NCBI GenBank assembly: GCA_012656075.1 | Contig: JAAKBF010000159.1 | Coordinates: 1,054,001 to 1,118,000, forward strand | Direction: 5' to 3' | From: Phytophthora hibernalis | Taxonomy: Eukaryota; Oomycota; Peronosporomycetes; Peronosporales; Peronosporaceae | DNA length: 64,000 nucleotides | In this document: in pieces, positions 22,517 to 34,445 of the stretch | How positions within the stretch are numbered: the first letter of the stretch is position 1 | Layout: each line of letters starts with the position of its first letter | Position numbers and translations under genes: made by a program | The notes under the pieces: generated by a model | The model's input: the letters and a program-made list of their open reading frames with translations, nothing else | Database searches by the model: none | Told to the model about the DNA's origin: nothing

Positions 22517-23416
22517 TGTGGTGTTGGGGTTTGGGCCCAACCTGTCACAGCTTGGTCACCCGATTACCGACGTTGTGCCTTTCGGTGAACGATACGCCAC
22601 CCGATTGGCTTATCTTATTCCCGCGCGGTAGTGACATAGGAGCGATAGTGACTGAGGTCTCAGCCGGGTATAATAAACTCCCTGCCGAGAGTACGAACCC
22701 TCGTTTGTACCCATTTCAGTTTTGTGCCCTCGGTCTTATAGAGCCGGGTACGGGATCACATACTGGGATCTGTTCACACTGGATATTTGTATTTACGTAT
22801 TGGACTAGCTATATGAATAGGATCGACTATAGAGGCTCTCAGAGCCATAGATCAACAGAAATAAATCAGCAGTCTTCCCCCAAGTCACCAAGGGTTAAGT
22901 CCGTCTTCTGTAAGTCTAGCTAGTTTATCTTAGGGTCTAGATACGCTCGGCTTGTGCGATGCTGGTCAGCGAACCTAAGGTACATTGAACCGAAGGTTTG
23001 TTGCTGGCCAGTCCAAGAGATCAGAGTGGCCGAGTGTTGGGAGGAACGAGAAGCGTCGTTCACCATATATTATAGTGGAACCGAGTGTTCCATACATATA
23101 TGACTACCCGCCGAGGTTTTTCCTCGGCAAACCCGTATTAGGCTTGACAGCCGGTACCCTTCCTTCTGAGGGACTGCGGGGTTCGCGCGAAAGCGCAATA
23201 TTGCATACTAGCCCTCGCTCGTGGCTAGTGGTGCAGGTTATTGGGTTGGCCTAATACAACCTAGGTGTACAGAGGGCTCACATCCAACTCGGCGTAAGGG
23301 ATCGTTCCTGGTCTTCAGGTTTGATTCAACGCTCGTTGACCTGACAAGTGGAGCGAGTGTTGTTGGTGGGACTCATACCATTTCGTAGTGAGAATTCTGC
23401 GTGATCCTACACGACA
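22517..23416 (+). repeat. LTR 1 (3' LTR of Gypsy 1), 900 bp
   Basis: The LTR starts TGTGGTGTTGGG and ends CCTACACGACA, giving TGT...ACA ends. It is repeated nearly identically in inverse orientation at 25,233-26,134, and in part at 57,068-57,757. A TATAATAAA box lies at 22,669-22,677. A GCCGAGG-TTTTT-CCTCGGC hairpin at 23,110-23,128 may mark the RNA 3' end region. The limits are set where similarity with the inverted copy stops. Confidence 0.85.
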
Positions 23417-24680
23417 ACCACCATGCAGACCAACAGACAAGCAGCCGATGTCCAAGAGCGTCCAGTAGACACCATACTGAAACCAATATTACCAACTGTA
23501 CCCATGTGCCGATGATCCAGCTCCAAAAGTAGACCCATTCCTCGAACGGAGAATTTGGATACGGGTTGCATCTTTGGATGGTGTGCTGATTTGTACCCAC
23601 CAGAGACCGTACAGATTCACATTATACTCGGGCTAAGATATTAACAAACGACCAACACAACCGACGAAGGTATGCTCCGATGGGACGCCTGCCGACCTCC
23701 AAGTTCTGCCGATCCCATGATTAATTACGCCACCCAAGACTATAGTGAAACCAATACTAAATGTGTCCGCGCCAAGATAGCCCATGAGGGCGAGCTTCCA
23801 GCAGATGATTTGATAACTCATGGAAAATACAGAGAGTTCGTTTTGTCATCAAACGCAAGTGCTTGCCCGATCCCTTTTCAGTTTTGACCCAGGAGTGCTA
23901 TCGAGACTAACCGCGGATAAGCTTTTCTGGGAATAATCGCCCGGGAAGCACAAGGAGGATCGACGTTTGTGGTTGGACACGTAAAGTCTGCAAAGTCCGA
24001 CGTGATGCTCTCCATCTGTTCAAGTCAAGTTAGACGGAGAGGTGAGTTGTTCCTATTCCATTTCCCAGTTGGGGGTAACCTTTTAAGGGTACATTCATTT
24101 CATATTAACTGCGGTTTGATGAGGTTGATAGATGCCCCTTGAATTTTGATTGATATAATACTCTGTGATACGACTGGATATAGTCCGTTTGGAAGTACTT
24201 TCGGTTTGGATATTGATTACTCTAGTTGGATTTTATACTTTGATATTGGAGGTGGTGTGCAAGCTAGGATGCGCTTGGTGTTGACCAGTAGGTTGAGAGT
24301 TAATGAGTGAGTACATGAGAGATGAAGTCATGTTCTGTGTAGTGTGCGCAGGTTGAGTACGATTGCGAGCGCAAATTTAATATCGGCGCAGGGAATAAGG
24401 CGTGTGCACTGTGGACTCGACACCATGCACTGCGACGAGTGCTTTGAGTACGCGGGCTTTCGTGAATACCAATAAATAGAGGGGGTGAAAATAAAATTTC
24501 ATCAATGCCAACGCCCCGCCTAGTATTCTATCTCCCAGACTAAATAACGTACCTAGTTAAGTGAGATGGGAAGGTTAACACTCGTGGTCATCTCCCATTC
24601 CCGACCGCCACCTTTAAAAGGAAACGTGCGCGCTCTTGTATTCCTGTATTCGATTAACTGTATTGTAACGACTCGCACAG
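23417..24680. other. Spacer between inverted LTRs, no gene supported
   Basis: Short frames on both strands show no recognisable domain. Part could be decayed retroelement sequence. The right end (24,590-24,700) has a promoter-like TTTAAAAGG and an LTR-end-like TGTAACGACTCGCACAG before the next element's coding region. Confidence 0.35.
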
Positions 24681-25017
24681 TTAAGTCCGGTCTTCCGAAG
24701 ACAAACGAAATCCCATAGGGATTTCACAAGGTCTCACGTCAATCTGCGCTTCTGTACCCACCTGTTGACCCGGAGTGCTGACTACCCCCGGTTGGAGAAG
24801 TCTATACGAAAGGATAACCCTTGTTCTCAGTTTGGACCGGACATCTCCGTCTGGAGCACGTAACTGAACACCTTGAGCGATAACGGCTTTCACTCGCCTC
24901 GCGTCAGCTGGTGCGCGCACCCGGATTCGGAAGTTCAACGACGTCACCGAGTTGGTTAATATTATTGATTGAATTTGAGGGAACTGAGCGCTATCTAAGC
25001 TTCTAACCGTGGTCATC

Positions 25018-27187
25018 ATGGCTGGAAGCATGGACACAAGTCGAAGTGCACGTGATCCTCCGGAGATCGAAAGTGCGTCTCGGACGACGCGTCGAGCGTT
25101 GGGACTGCCGCCGGACGAGCAACCGACTGTGGATAAAGTCGTACGAAATGCTCGGAAGGCAAACGCTTCAAACGTAAGGCGGCCCAAGAAACGAAGGCGT
25201 CGTCCGTCCAGGAGGAGTCGACGTCTAGAGTCTGTCGTGTAGGATCACGCAGAATTCTCACTACCAAATGGTATGAGTCCCACCAACAACACTCGCTTCT
25301 CCTTGTCAGGTCAACGAGCGTTGGATCAAACCTGAAGACCAGGAACGATCCCTTACGCCGAGTTGGATGTGAGCCCTCTGTACACCTAGGTTGTATTAGG
25401 CCAACCCAATAACCTGCACCACTAGCCACGAGCGAGGGCTAGTATGCAATATTGCGCTTTCGCGCGAACCCCCGCAGTCCCTCAGAAGGAAGGGTACCGG
25501 CTGTCAAGCCTAATACGGGTTTGCCGAGGAAAAACCTCGGCGGGTAGTCATATATGTATGGAACACTCGGTTCCACTATAATATATGGTGAACGACGCTT
25601 CTCGTTCCTCCCAACACTCGGCCACTCTGATCTCTTGACTGGCCAGCAACAAACCTTCGGTTCAATGTACCTTAGGTTCGCTGACCAGCATCGCACAAGC
25701 CGAGCGTATCTAGACCCTAAGATAAACTAGCTAGACTTACAGAAGACGGACTTAACCCTTGGTGACTTGGGGGAAGACTGCTGATTTATTTCTGTTGATC
25801 TATGGCTCTGAGAGCCTCTATAGTCGATCCTATTCATATAGCTAGTCCAATACGTAAATACAAATATCCAGTGTGAACAGATCCCAGTATGTGATCCCGT
25901 ACCCGGCTCTATAAGACCGAGGGCACAAAACTGAAATGGGTACAAACGAGGGTTCGTACTCTCGGCAGGGAGTTTATTATACCCGGCTGAGACCTCAGTC
26001 ACTATCGCTCCTATGTCACTACCGCGCATGGAATACGATAAGCCAATCGGGTGGCGTATCGTTCACCGAAAGGCACAACGTCGGAAATCGGGTGACCGAC
26101 CTGTGACCGCTTGGGCCCAAATCCCAACACCACAATTCGTAGTTCAAGATGCGCACCTAGTGTCTACGAACGCGATAACGGGCGTGAGTACGAGAGGAGA
26201 AGACGGATCGGGATCGTACGTACCGGAATTCAGTTCGGACGATAAGGACGAGTCCGATTCGGAGGAGTTCGATGAGGCGAGTGTAAGAGGCGCCGACAAG
26301 GGTGAGGCCCCGGTAGTTAGAGATAGAGTTTTGGACACTCTTCAACCAGAAGAAGAAGAAGGCGAAGTGCTGGTTGTCACACCGACGATCAAAAAGGAAG
26401 GTCCATTATCAACGTTTGGAGACGGTGCTGTACTTGAGGACGTGCGAACGCATTCGTCAGTGTCCACAAGGACCGAGCCGTCGCGACAAGGCGAGTTGTC
26501 TGAAGTCCCGCCTACCGCAGCTCCGAATGTTGCAACCTCAAAGTTGTTTCGAGCGCGATTGTTGAGAGGAGCCCGGAAGTCAAGTCTGGGACGACGGATG
26601 CGCAGATGACGGAGGTCCAAGCGAATGGTTATGTAGCTGACCAAGTTCATCGTTGGGAACGGGACGTGTCGGAACGGTGTGACCCGCCGACCATCAAGTA
26701 CGAGTGGCCTCAAGTGCAATTGGATTACAAGGCGTACGTCGACGCTGTAATGATGACTACAGAATATCTGCAACGGCGTTTGACGATGCATGTCTATGCA
26801 GCTGCATGGATTTCTGAGATGACGAGGCGGCGTTGTACGTTTGGGCTAGCTCAAGAGCTGACTACCATGCCCGGACTATTTTCTCCGCGCAAATGTGTTG
26901 CTGTTATCCAGACCCTGATGTTTGAAGCTGGTTTTGAATTCACCAACTTGGTGCCTGGCTGGTTCCAGACACTAGCCGGAAAGGACCAACCGGATTTGAT
27001 TCGACTGGTGATCGGGGAAATGTTGCAGTTACTTGTGGTGGAGTTGATCGAGTGGAGACAATTGATTGGTCAAGCTGAAGTGACTCACGCCCGGATGGAA
27101 GAACCCGAGCGAAGCATTGTGTCTTCAGATATGGCTCGGCCACCTCACTTGGAATTCATGCAGAGGATCCGGACGGAGACCAGTTGA
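25018..27187 (+). pseudogene. Gag-like ORF of element 2, split by an inserted LTR
   Basis: The ATG at 25,018 begins a segment ending in KKRRRRPSRRSRR at the LTR 2 boundary. The frame resumes at 26,135 with VQDAHLVSTNAIT, followed by acidic YVPEFSSDDKDESDSEEFDE. Removing exactly 25,233-26,134 (902 bp) puts both sides in one frame. A downstream helical domain (26,606-27,187; DAVMMTTEYLQRRL, WFQTLAGKDQPDLIRLV) overlaps in another frame. I do not recognise a specific family. Function as a structural gag is inference. Confidence 0.45.
25233..26134 (-). repeat. LTR 2, inverted copy of LTR 1, nested in element 2
   Basis: This is a 902-bp near-identical inverse copy of LTR 1, including the TATA box and GCCGAGG hairpin. 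The polypurine tract seen at LTR 1 and LTR 3 is absent here, so it is a solo or 5' type LTR. Flanking bases (GAGTC on the left, ATTCG on the right) do not form a target duplication. Confidence 0.85.
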
Positions 27188-28169
27188 TGGCCGATAATGA
27201 GACTAATCTGTTGGATTGCGACTATGTATTGAGACCTAAGACGGCTGGACTCCGAAAGGTGCGAAGCCCCAAAGGATCTACAGCCTAACCTGACACCAAG
27301 AGACAACAAGATCACCCGCCCCGTCCATCGTCGATACCGTCACCAACCTCCATCCAGTCATTTCCGTTTTCAGCTCTTGTGAGTCGAAGCGGACCCAGTT
27401 GATAGCGATGCTGCATCATCAGGTCGGAAGGCAGTGTCTGGATCGATTTCGGAATCTAGCTGAAGCTTGTTTGGAACTTCTGGTGATTCGGACGAATCAT
27501 TAGGTAGTGCTACATCTGGGTCACTTTCGCCTCAAGACCGTTCATCTGTTTCATCTGGATTGAGCTTGGATCGAACCGATGGAACACATATGCCGTACTC
27601 GGCTGGAGCTCAGATGACAATGTTGGATCGATGTGCTGGTAGTGTTGTGCAGACTGCACGTGGATTTGGAGGTTATGTTCTACGATTACAATGCCCCTTG
27701 AAGCTGAATCCCGTGATGTTCCCATGATCGAGCCTGAAGTACATGCCTAATCTCGAAGTCTCGTCCCGACGTTCACACCGTCGAGATGATACGACTGGTT
27801 CATCTTCCGTTGATCGAGGAGGTGATACCCGACGTCGTCGTCATCGGCCCAGACGCCGAAGGTCGACAGGCTTCAGGTCGCGATCGCCATCAAGACGTTC
27901 TGTTAGATCAAGACGTTCCAGATGTTCAGTCCGTTCGGACATGTCCATGGCATCGGTGTCATCTGGAGCAACGCAAGTCGCCCTGTATACGCGGCATCAG
28001 GTGCAAGACGTTATTCCCTGGATGGAGCAAAAGCAAGGGGCGCCTTGGAGAAGCTTGGATTCAGTCTGAAGCAAAACGGCGGACGGATGGTAGAAGCCCA
28101 ATATGACGACCTTATTCCAAAGGCAGAACCAACTGACACTCGACGGAATTCACCCGACTCCCACAAATT

Positions 28170-28835
28170 GTGTCGCATCTGGGAGAAGTACGTGAAGAGA
28201 GAGTTCATTTGGAACCCGTGCATTTAGAAGTACATGAACCTTCTCAAGCGGTGCCTGAACCCCTTCAGGATGCGGATGATCAAGAAGCAGTTGAGGTGAC
28301 CATCGTGAAGGAGGTGATCCAAGCCCTACGCTTGAAACGTGATCAAGAACGTGACATTGCGAGGAATATCCAGCTATTCCTGGCAGGTCAACTGCGCGAT
28401 GATAGGGCCCAGGTTCAGACGTCTGTCCAACCAGAAACTAACAAGGCCAAACGTCCAGCGACCGTCGAAAATGTGCAGACCGATATCAAGTCTTCGGATG
28501 AATGCCCGGTCTCACAAGCCCAACCATCTACGAGGGTGGTGAAGTCGAAACCGACTACTACTGTACGAACAGCTAATGTTCCACCTGATCTCACGACTGA
28601 GCCTACGGCCCAAGCGTCGAAGGCGACAAGGAAGAAATCCAGGCGGAGCGCGCCCAAGCGGAAGAACGAATCGAAACGGCAGCCTAAGAAGTCACCCCGT
28701 GCAGTCGTGGCGACAAAGTATGATAAGGGCATGTACCTATTAGCGTTCATCGAGGAGATCAATGAGGGCTTCACAAAGCTAAAAAATGGGTCTACATTTG
28801 CAGAATACATTGATGCCGAACATGGCGATAAATGA
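28170..28835 (+). pseudogene. Lys/Arg-rich retroelement-like ORF
   Basis: The 221-residue frame has an acidic first half (VPEPLQDADDQEAVEVTIV), a helical part (IQALRLKRDQERDIARNI) and a strongly basic C-terminus (KATRKKSRRSAPKRKNESKR). It follows element 2's gag-like region on the same strand. Further Arg/Asp-rich coding character continues to about 29,430. It could be the gag C-terminus or a separate ORF. No domain is recognised. Confidence 0.35.
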
Positions 28836-29450
28836 TAATTTTGAGAATATTTTGCGTTCGTATTTGGTGGACTATTTAGCAGAGAGTACAGAGCTTAGGT
28901 TTGACAATCTGGTTGACCTGCTGGAGAGCACGTGCCTGTACATTCTGTTCATCGGTGTATTAATGTACTGTACATGTGGCATCAATCTCGTGCCTCACGG
29001 GTAGGCGAGAGCAATTGAGTCGTGGATCTGAGGCAAGTCCCATGGTGAATCAGCTTTGGTCACGAATGGCAAGAAGCGTTATGGTGATCGAAACAAGAAA
29101 ACGACTAAGCCCTAAGGCCAGCACGATGGGAAATGCAGTAACAATGGTATGAGAGATAACTTTATTCACAATTTCAGCTTCTATCACAAGAGTAGTCGGA
29201 TCACGGGTGGAGACATCCATTGACATGTCGTTCCCGAAAGTATTTTCCATGACGTGCATGACGATGTTCGCGATTCAACGCGGAAGCGAGATAGACATCG
29301 TAACCGAGATGGGGATCGAAAGCGGACTAGAGAAGGAAAATCTAGTGACGGTCAGAACGCGCACTGGGATTCATCGAAGAACAGCCATGGTGGCAATGAT
29401 GATAGAGTGTGGTGTTGTAAAACATACAAATTGATCGGATGTAGACTTCT

Positions 29451-30059
29451 ACCTTGCAGTCACAACAATCGACGAGTTAGGTCGACGTTGTGGACCTGCT
29501 CTGGGACGTTCCCTAAGCGATCCGGCCCTTTCAGGACAGATATCCGTAGAATACAAGCTAACCAAGCTAACGCAAAACTTTCCAGAGATCAACCGAACTT
29601 GGCTGGCTCCGTTAACGTCTTCGCGTGCCCTCCACCAAAGGATGGGCGACGCCGCGCTAGCGCTTTTACGGGTCACCGAGGCAAACGCTACTCGACTGAG
29701 TGTGTCACGGCACCCGGGCTACCCGGCGAGATTTGTCTTCGCGCTTGGCGTGACGCGCCCTTCCCCTGGTCGACCGTTATCGCTTGGCGCTACCAAATCT
29801 AATTTATCAAAATAAGGTAAAGCTTGAAAATAATTTTTATCAGTCAATACCCCATAAGCTATGCCCCTCGGATGTCGACGGCAGTCATGATCCAACCCGT
29901 GCAGGGACTTGTCGGAAAGTGTGCACTTGTCTTGGACTTAGAAAATTCTGCTCTGTTGGTTCTGTTATCTTCTGAGGACGTGAAGGGAATTTCTTGGTTT
30001 CCTAAATATCATATCAAATGACATGGGGTCAATTCGACCTCTTCCGACTCTTGAGCCGA
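29451..30059. other. Non-coding stretch, possibly an LTR remnant
   Basis: No gene is supported. TGTCACGGCACCCGGGCTAC at about 29,702 resembles an LTR start, but no partner copy is present in the window. Confidence 0.25.
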
Positions 30060-30425
30060 GTTCGACGGCTCTGGAATCCGGTAGGTGCCCCTTGAGCTTG
30101 GTCGTTTTCCGTTGGTACGAGACCATACAATCTTCAAGTGTACGGCGGTCGATATATATATCATTCCGACCCTTCCGCTGAATTTGGCGTCCCTCAATCT
30201 TCGGCTCTGTCCCTCCAGCTTGGCGCCGACTTTTGGGCTCGGCTGGTGTTCGGTACGTGACCCTTGGCCTCGGTCGTTGTCGGTTGGCGCGCTTCTATAC
30301 AATTCCCATGTGTCCGGCGGTCGCTATGGATCTCATTCCAACCCTTCGACTGAGTTTGGTTCCCTCCAGCTTCACCATCGTCCCTCCAGCCTGGTGCCGA
30401 CATTAGGGCTCTGCTGGTATCCGGT
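30060..30425. repeat. Tandem duplication, period about 171 bp
   Basis: Landmarks recur about 170 bp apart. GGCTCTGGAATCCGGTAGGTG (about 30,070) matches GGCTGGTGTTCGGTACGTG (30,241) and a partial third GCTGGTATCCGG (30,412). ATACAATCTTCAAGTGTACGGCGGTCG recurs as ATACAATTCCCATGTGTCCGGCGGTCG. The copies have diverged. Confidence 0.7.
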
Positions 30426-30950
30426 TAATCGTATCCGGAAGATCCGCCGAGCTGGTTTCGTTCACAATTGCTCGTAAGGCTCTCACCAGTGCCGCTTGTG
30501 AATTCAACTTCAGCAGCTGCTCTTCGGTAGATACGCAAGTGCTAAAGGGGTGCCCAAGGGTATGATATGAAGTAACCTTCGTTAAGAAAACCATCACCAA
30601 GTTATATATGCCTTTTGCCCCTTATCTCCCAAGTAAATGAAAAAAATAGTTAAGATAACTTAAATATCTACTTTGATTTTGTTTTGCACGTTCAATAAAT
30701 AGGTGAGGTTTGGAATGACGTGAAAGGACGTGGAAGCGTGACGGACACTTTGCATACAAAATATATTAAGACATCTATCGACTTGCAGCTCTGTGTGCTA
30801 CCACAGGAATTGTTTGTTTCTACAAATAATTTCTTATCAAAACAAGTTTGTATCATTTAGACAAATCCAATAATTTTGTAAAATAAATAATATGCTGTAG
30901 AGAGTGATTTAGAAGTGATATTTTATATTACTTTAAGACGCGTGTTACAG

Positions 30951-31149
30951 GTACAAACCGGAATCTACTGAAACATAATACTTGTATAGGGACCTGTCCC
31001 CTTTTCTTCATCGTATAAACTTTCAAGTCGTCTTGACGAGGGATGTCATCTTGCTACAAATCATGAAAGTCAGAGATATCGGTACCGAAAGGTTAACTAT
31101 TAATATAGCCTCACCCTTGAAAACCCTGAGAGCGGTGACACAAGCTAGG
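30951..31149. repeat. Dispersed repeat, copy A
   Basis: About 200 bp here match 42,288-42,477. Shared blocks include CATCGTATAAACTTT, GGATGTCATCTTGCT and GCCTCACCCTTGAAAACCCTGAGAGCGGTGACACAA. No coding sense is apparent. It may be a non-autonomous transposon. Confidence 0.7.
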
Positions 31150-31390
31150 CGTGACCATGCTTGGTCCAGCTTGGTCCTGAAATTAAGCCCCGTGCTGCGC
31201 ACACGGATCTTTAAACCGCAGGCGCCGTTTAGGCTTGCCGAGCGAGTTGGCTTTCACCCTCTTTCTCAGGGGATGGGTGTAATTTCCTACTTTTAATTAT
31301 TTAAAAATACACCTTTTATTTCAATATTTTTAATATAAGCAAAATATGTCGTGTGATAAATGGACATGAAACGGTCATTTATAGACTTAA

Positions 31391-31404
31391 CCCCTTGGTT
31401 CCCA
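31391..31404 (+). repeat. piggyBac left terminal inverted repeat
   Basis: CCCCTTGGTTCCCA follows the TTAA target site and is the exact reverse complement of 34,851-34,864. Confidence 0.93.
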
Positions 31405-31411
31405 ACGTCGT

Positions 31412-31447
31412 AACTTACGACATATCGATTGACTTATGTCGTAAGTT
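31412..31447. repeat. Subterminal palindrome of piggyBac copy 1
   Basis: AACTTACGACATA (31,412-31,424) and TATGTCGTAAGTT (31,435-31,447) are perfect 13-bp inverted arms 10 nt apart. AACTTACGACAT recurs at 34,667 and 34,710 near the right end. These are plausible transposase binding sites. Confidence 0.75.
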
Positions 31448-31819
31448 TCGATATAGATTGAATAACAATAGAAAATGGCTTGGAAACAGAAATCCAATAC
31501 TTTAATCAAGTCATTTGAAAGCAATAAAGTCCAACAGGTAAAACAGGAAAATACAAAAACGAGGCAGGGGTAAGGGATACACAGGAAAGATGGGACACGC
31601 GGGAAAGTATCCAGCCGGCAATCAGTCCGGAACCACTCATTACAGGTTTTGCTCGATGGCACGCATCAGGCCGGGAAACGGACGAAAACTGCTGCTGTTG
31701 CCGCGGTATCGCGCAACATCGACTTCGGTCACTTTTGGAGACAATTGCGAGCAGCCGGCTAGAAGTATAAGCGGCCGAAAGGGACCGAGACGAAGGGGAG
31801 TTACGTGAGTGCAGATAGA

Positions 31820-34445
31820 TCGACTGTTTTAGTTGGAGAAGAGGCTGTGGTGGCGTTTGCTTTAGAGTCAGGCTTGCTGGACACGAATGAGGCCGACGTC
31901 AACGAAGATGCCGCTGTTGACCAAGCTGATGCCGCTGCCGACTAAGCGCGCTGCTGCTGCCGACCATGCTGCCGCTGCTGACCACGCTGCCGCTACTGAC
32001 GTTGACGTCGACATAAGCGTGATGCTGTCCATGGGGACGATAAATCCGCTATTTGGCACCCCAGTAGCAGCTCTGACGCGGAGCTACCACGGGAAGCAGT
32101 TACTCACGCATTCAATCTCTCACCCAGAGAAATTCGACATGCTGCTGCTAATCTACAGCTTCTGTCAGAAGCGTCTGGCGCTGATAGCGACGCCCAACCC
32201 GTCCGCGAGCCATCCGGCCAGTTTGTGTGTGCACCTGCTACTCCGACGGGTCGTGTTCTACGCCCGCGGTGTCCGGTGAAGAAAGACGTGAACTTTATTC
32301 CAGACGACGAGGACCTAAGTGACTACGAAAGCTACAGCTCTGGCGAAAGTGACGACGACGTAGAAGACGACAACGATGATGACGCTTGCTTTGATTGTGA
32401 CGCACCTGAAGACGATGATGAACTTTCAGAAGAAGACGCTGTGCCTATGGATACTGTATTCTTAGAGTCGCTTCACTTGGATAGTGATACCCCAGCAAGC
32501 ATGCGAGGGAGCAGCGTGAGGACGCGTTGCGTGCCATGCAGTGGACACCGGTGTCATCCAATTTTGAGGAGGGCGTTCTACCCTATCCTGGCTTAAATAT
32601 GGAAGAGGCGAGGCCGGTCTCTGAACTGAGCGACATCTGCCATTCGCCGCTGCTATCATTTTTCTACTTTATGCCTAAGTCACTTTGGGTCAAGATAGCC
32701 ATTGAGACGAATCGATACGGCCTCCAGTAAGTTACAAGACGCGCAGAAGCAATTCATGTGAAGCAGAACGATCGTCGGCGGGAAACAGTCAAGCAAATCA
32801 GTCGCCATTTAAAAGCGAAGTCCAGTTGCGCTACTCACGAGATTTTGTACGTCGTTGGCCTTTTGATCGCGCGCATGCTCTGCCCGCAAAAGCGAAGATT
32901 CGCTGCTCACTGGTCGATGGTGGAGGATGGTGCTGTTCCTGCTGGTAATTTTAGAAGGTTCATGGCCCGCAATAGATGCCAAGACATCTTGCGCGACTTG
33001 CACTTTGTGGACAATGAGGAGGAACGTACGCGAGACAAACTGTGGAAACTGAGAATGGTTTCGGATACGATGCAGGATCGCTTCCTGCTCGCGTGGACGC
33101 TTCCTACTGTGTTTTCGTTTGACGAGGGGGTCCTTCCTTCCACTTCTAAGCGAAACACGACTCGAATGTTCATGTCCGATAAACCTCATCGCTACGGTTC
33201 GAAAATGTTTATGGCGTGTGATTCAAGAACTGCGTACTGCCACAGGTAATGGTTGAAATCTGAACGTCGTAACTTATGGCTTGTGGGATTCATCAAACAA
33301 ATTATGTCGTATGTTCCTACATATGTAGATTTGAACTATATACGGGCAAGCGAAGAGCTGGCGATGGAGAAAACTCATCATTAGATGGAAAGACAGGAGC
33401 AGCTGCAGTCATTCGCAATTTGAAGATAGTGCTTGACCCCTCACGCGGCAACCGTGGCACGCAGTCGTTATCGACCACTTCTATTCATCTATTTTACTTG
33501 CCATTGAGCTTTTGGAGATGAAAGTGTACGTGATAGGCACGATCATGACCAACCGCCTTGGATACGATACGAATGTCAAAGAGAAACGCAAGTCACGTCC
33601 AGCAACTATTCCCCATGGCACCTTCACTTTCTCCCGCTCCGTAGCCGTGCCCAACATGATTGCCTTCCAGTGGTGGGATCGCAAACCTGTGCACTACTTG
33701 TGCACAGGATCCGCAATGACAGCGGCATCAGTTGCGAGGAACATCAAGCGAGTTGGCAGAGTTGTGGTGCCTTGTCCGGCGAGTGTAAGTGACTACCAAC
33801 GTTGGATGGGCGGAGTTGATGTGCGTGATCAACTCCGCCTGCAAACCTACTCACTGCAGACGTCCACGAAGTTCAAAAGTACTACAAGAGCCTTTTCTTA
33901 GGCCTCGTGGATATGGCTCTAGTGAATGCGTATATTTCGCATAAGGAGGTGTCACGGATCTCTGGGTCACCGCTGATGAAACCCGGAGAATGGTAGGGGT
34001 TCTGCAGAACCAATTACTGCAACTGAAGGCGGAGGATTTTGAAGGTATAGTCGCCACGCCACCACCGAGCAACCAGAAGAGAAAGCGCTCCCAACTCAGA
34101 CTTACGCATGCACTACAACAATGCGATGCCTGGGTCACGGTTACGGGCGTACAGAAGCGTCGCTAGTGATCTTGCAAGGTCTGTGCCCTTTTGCGCAGCG
34201 ACCGCAAGAAGAAGTCTTTTTCCACGACTTTCTTTTGCGAGCACTGCTCCATTGATGACGCGAAGTGCTGGCTGTGCAACAAGATACGCCGTCAGTACAA
34301 GGGGATAGCTAAAACGTGTTTTGAGATCTGGCACGACGACTTCCAGTGCGGCCAAAGCATACCTACCAATCTTGGCAAAAGGGTCGTCTTGCGGCGTCCG
34401 GGTCAGAAGGCTGGTGCTGTCCCGTCGAGAGCTTCTGCTTTATGA
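31820..34445 (+). pseudogene. piggyBac transposase (DDE), one intron, several frame breaks
   Basis: An acidic N-terminus (about 32,280-32,450, long Asp/Glu runs) leads into SPLLSFFYFMPKSLWVKIA, GLLIARMLCPQKRRFAAHW and the catalytic FSFDEGVLPS (33,115). DKPHRYGSKMFMACDS then follows. Exon 1 ends at 33,245. A GT-AG intron of 83 bp (33,246-33,328) joins HR to FELYTGKR exactly as the family requires. Downstream are VVIDHFYSS, GGVDVRDQLRLQ (33,810) and a C-terminal Cys-rich finger (CEHCSIDDAKCWLC, 34,235). A TAA follows NRYGLQ at 32,728. Frame changes occur near 32,510, 33,450, 33,870 and 33,995. The protein would excise and insert the element at TTAA. Confidence 0.8.

Larger units (their letters stand above)
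18851..23416 (+). mobile_element. Ty3/Gypsy LTR retrotransposon 1, internally deleted
   Basis: Plus-strand order is a primer-binding-like site, gag, a 51-bp repeat array, then directly the integrase C-terminus with chromodomain, a polypurine tract and the 3' LTR. Protease, RT, RNase H and the integrase core are missing between about 20.8 and 21.1 kb. No 5' LTR related to the 3' LTR is visible upstream of gag, so the left limit is the primer site. Confidence 0.7.
24690..29450 (+). mobile_element. Second retroelement (gag-like region), interrupted by LTR 2
   Basis: Plus-strand frames from 25,018 to about 29,440 have the composition of oomycete retroelement gag proteins: a basic Arg-rich start, an acidic Ser/Glu middle, a helical domain, then a second Lys-rich part and an Arg/Asp-rich end. 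No protease, RT or integrase was found, and no LTR pair could be matched. Its assignment as a retroelement is inferred from composition and neighbours. Confidence 0.4.

Noticed and set aside
32728..32747. A 20-bp intron GTAAGT...GCGCAG in the piggyBac transposase
   Set aside because: Too short to be spliced. The TAA is better read as a point nonsense mutation in a conserved frame.
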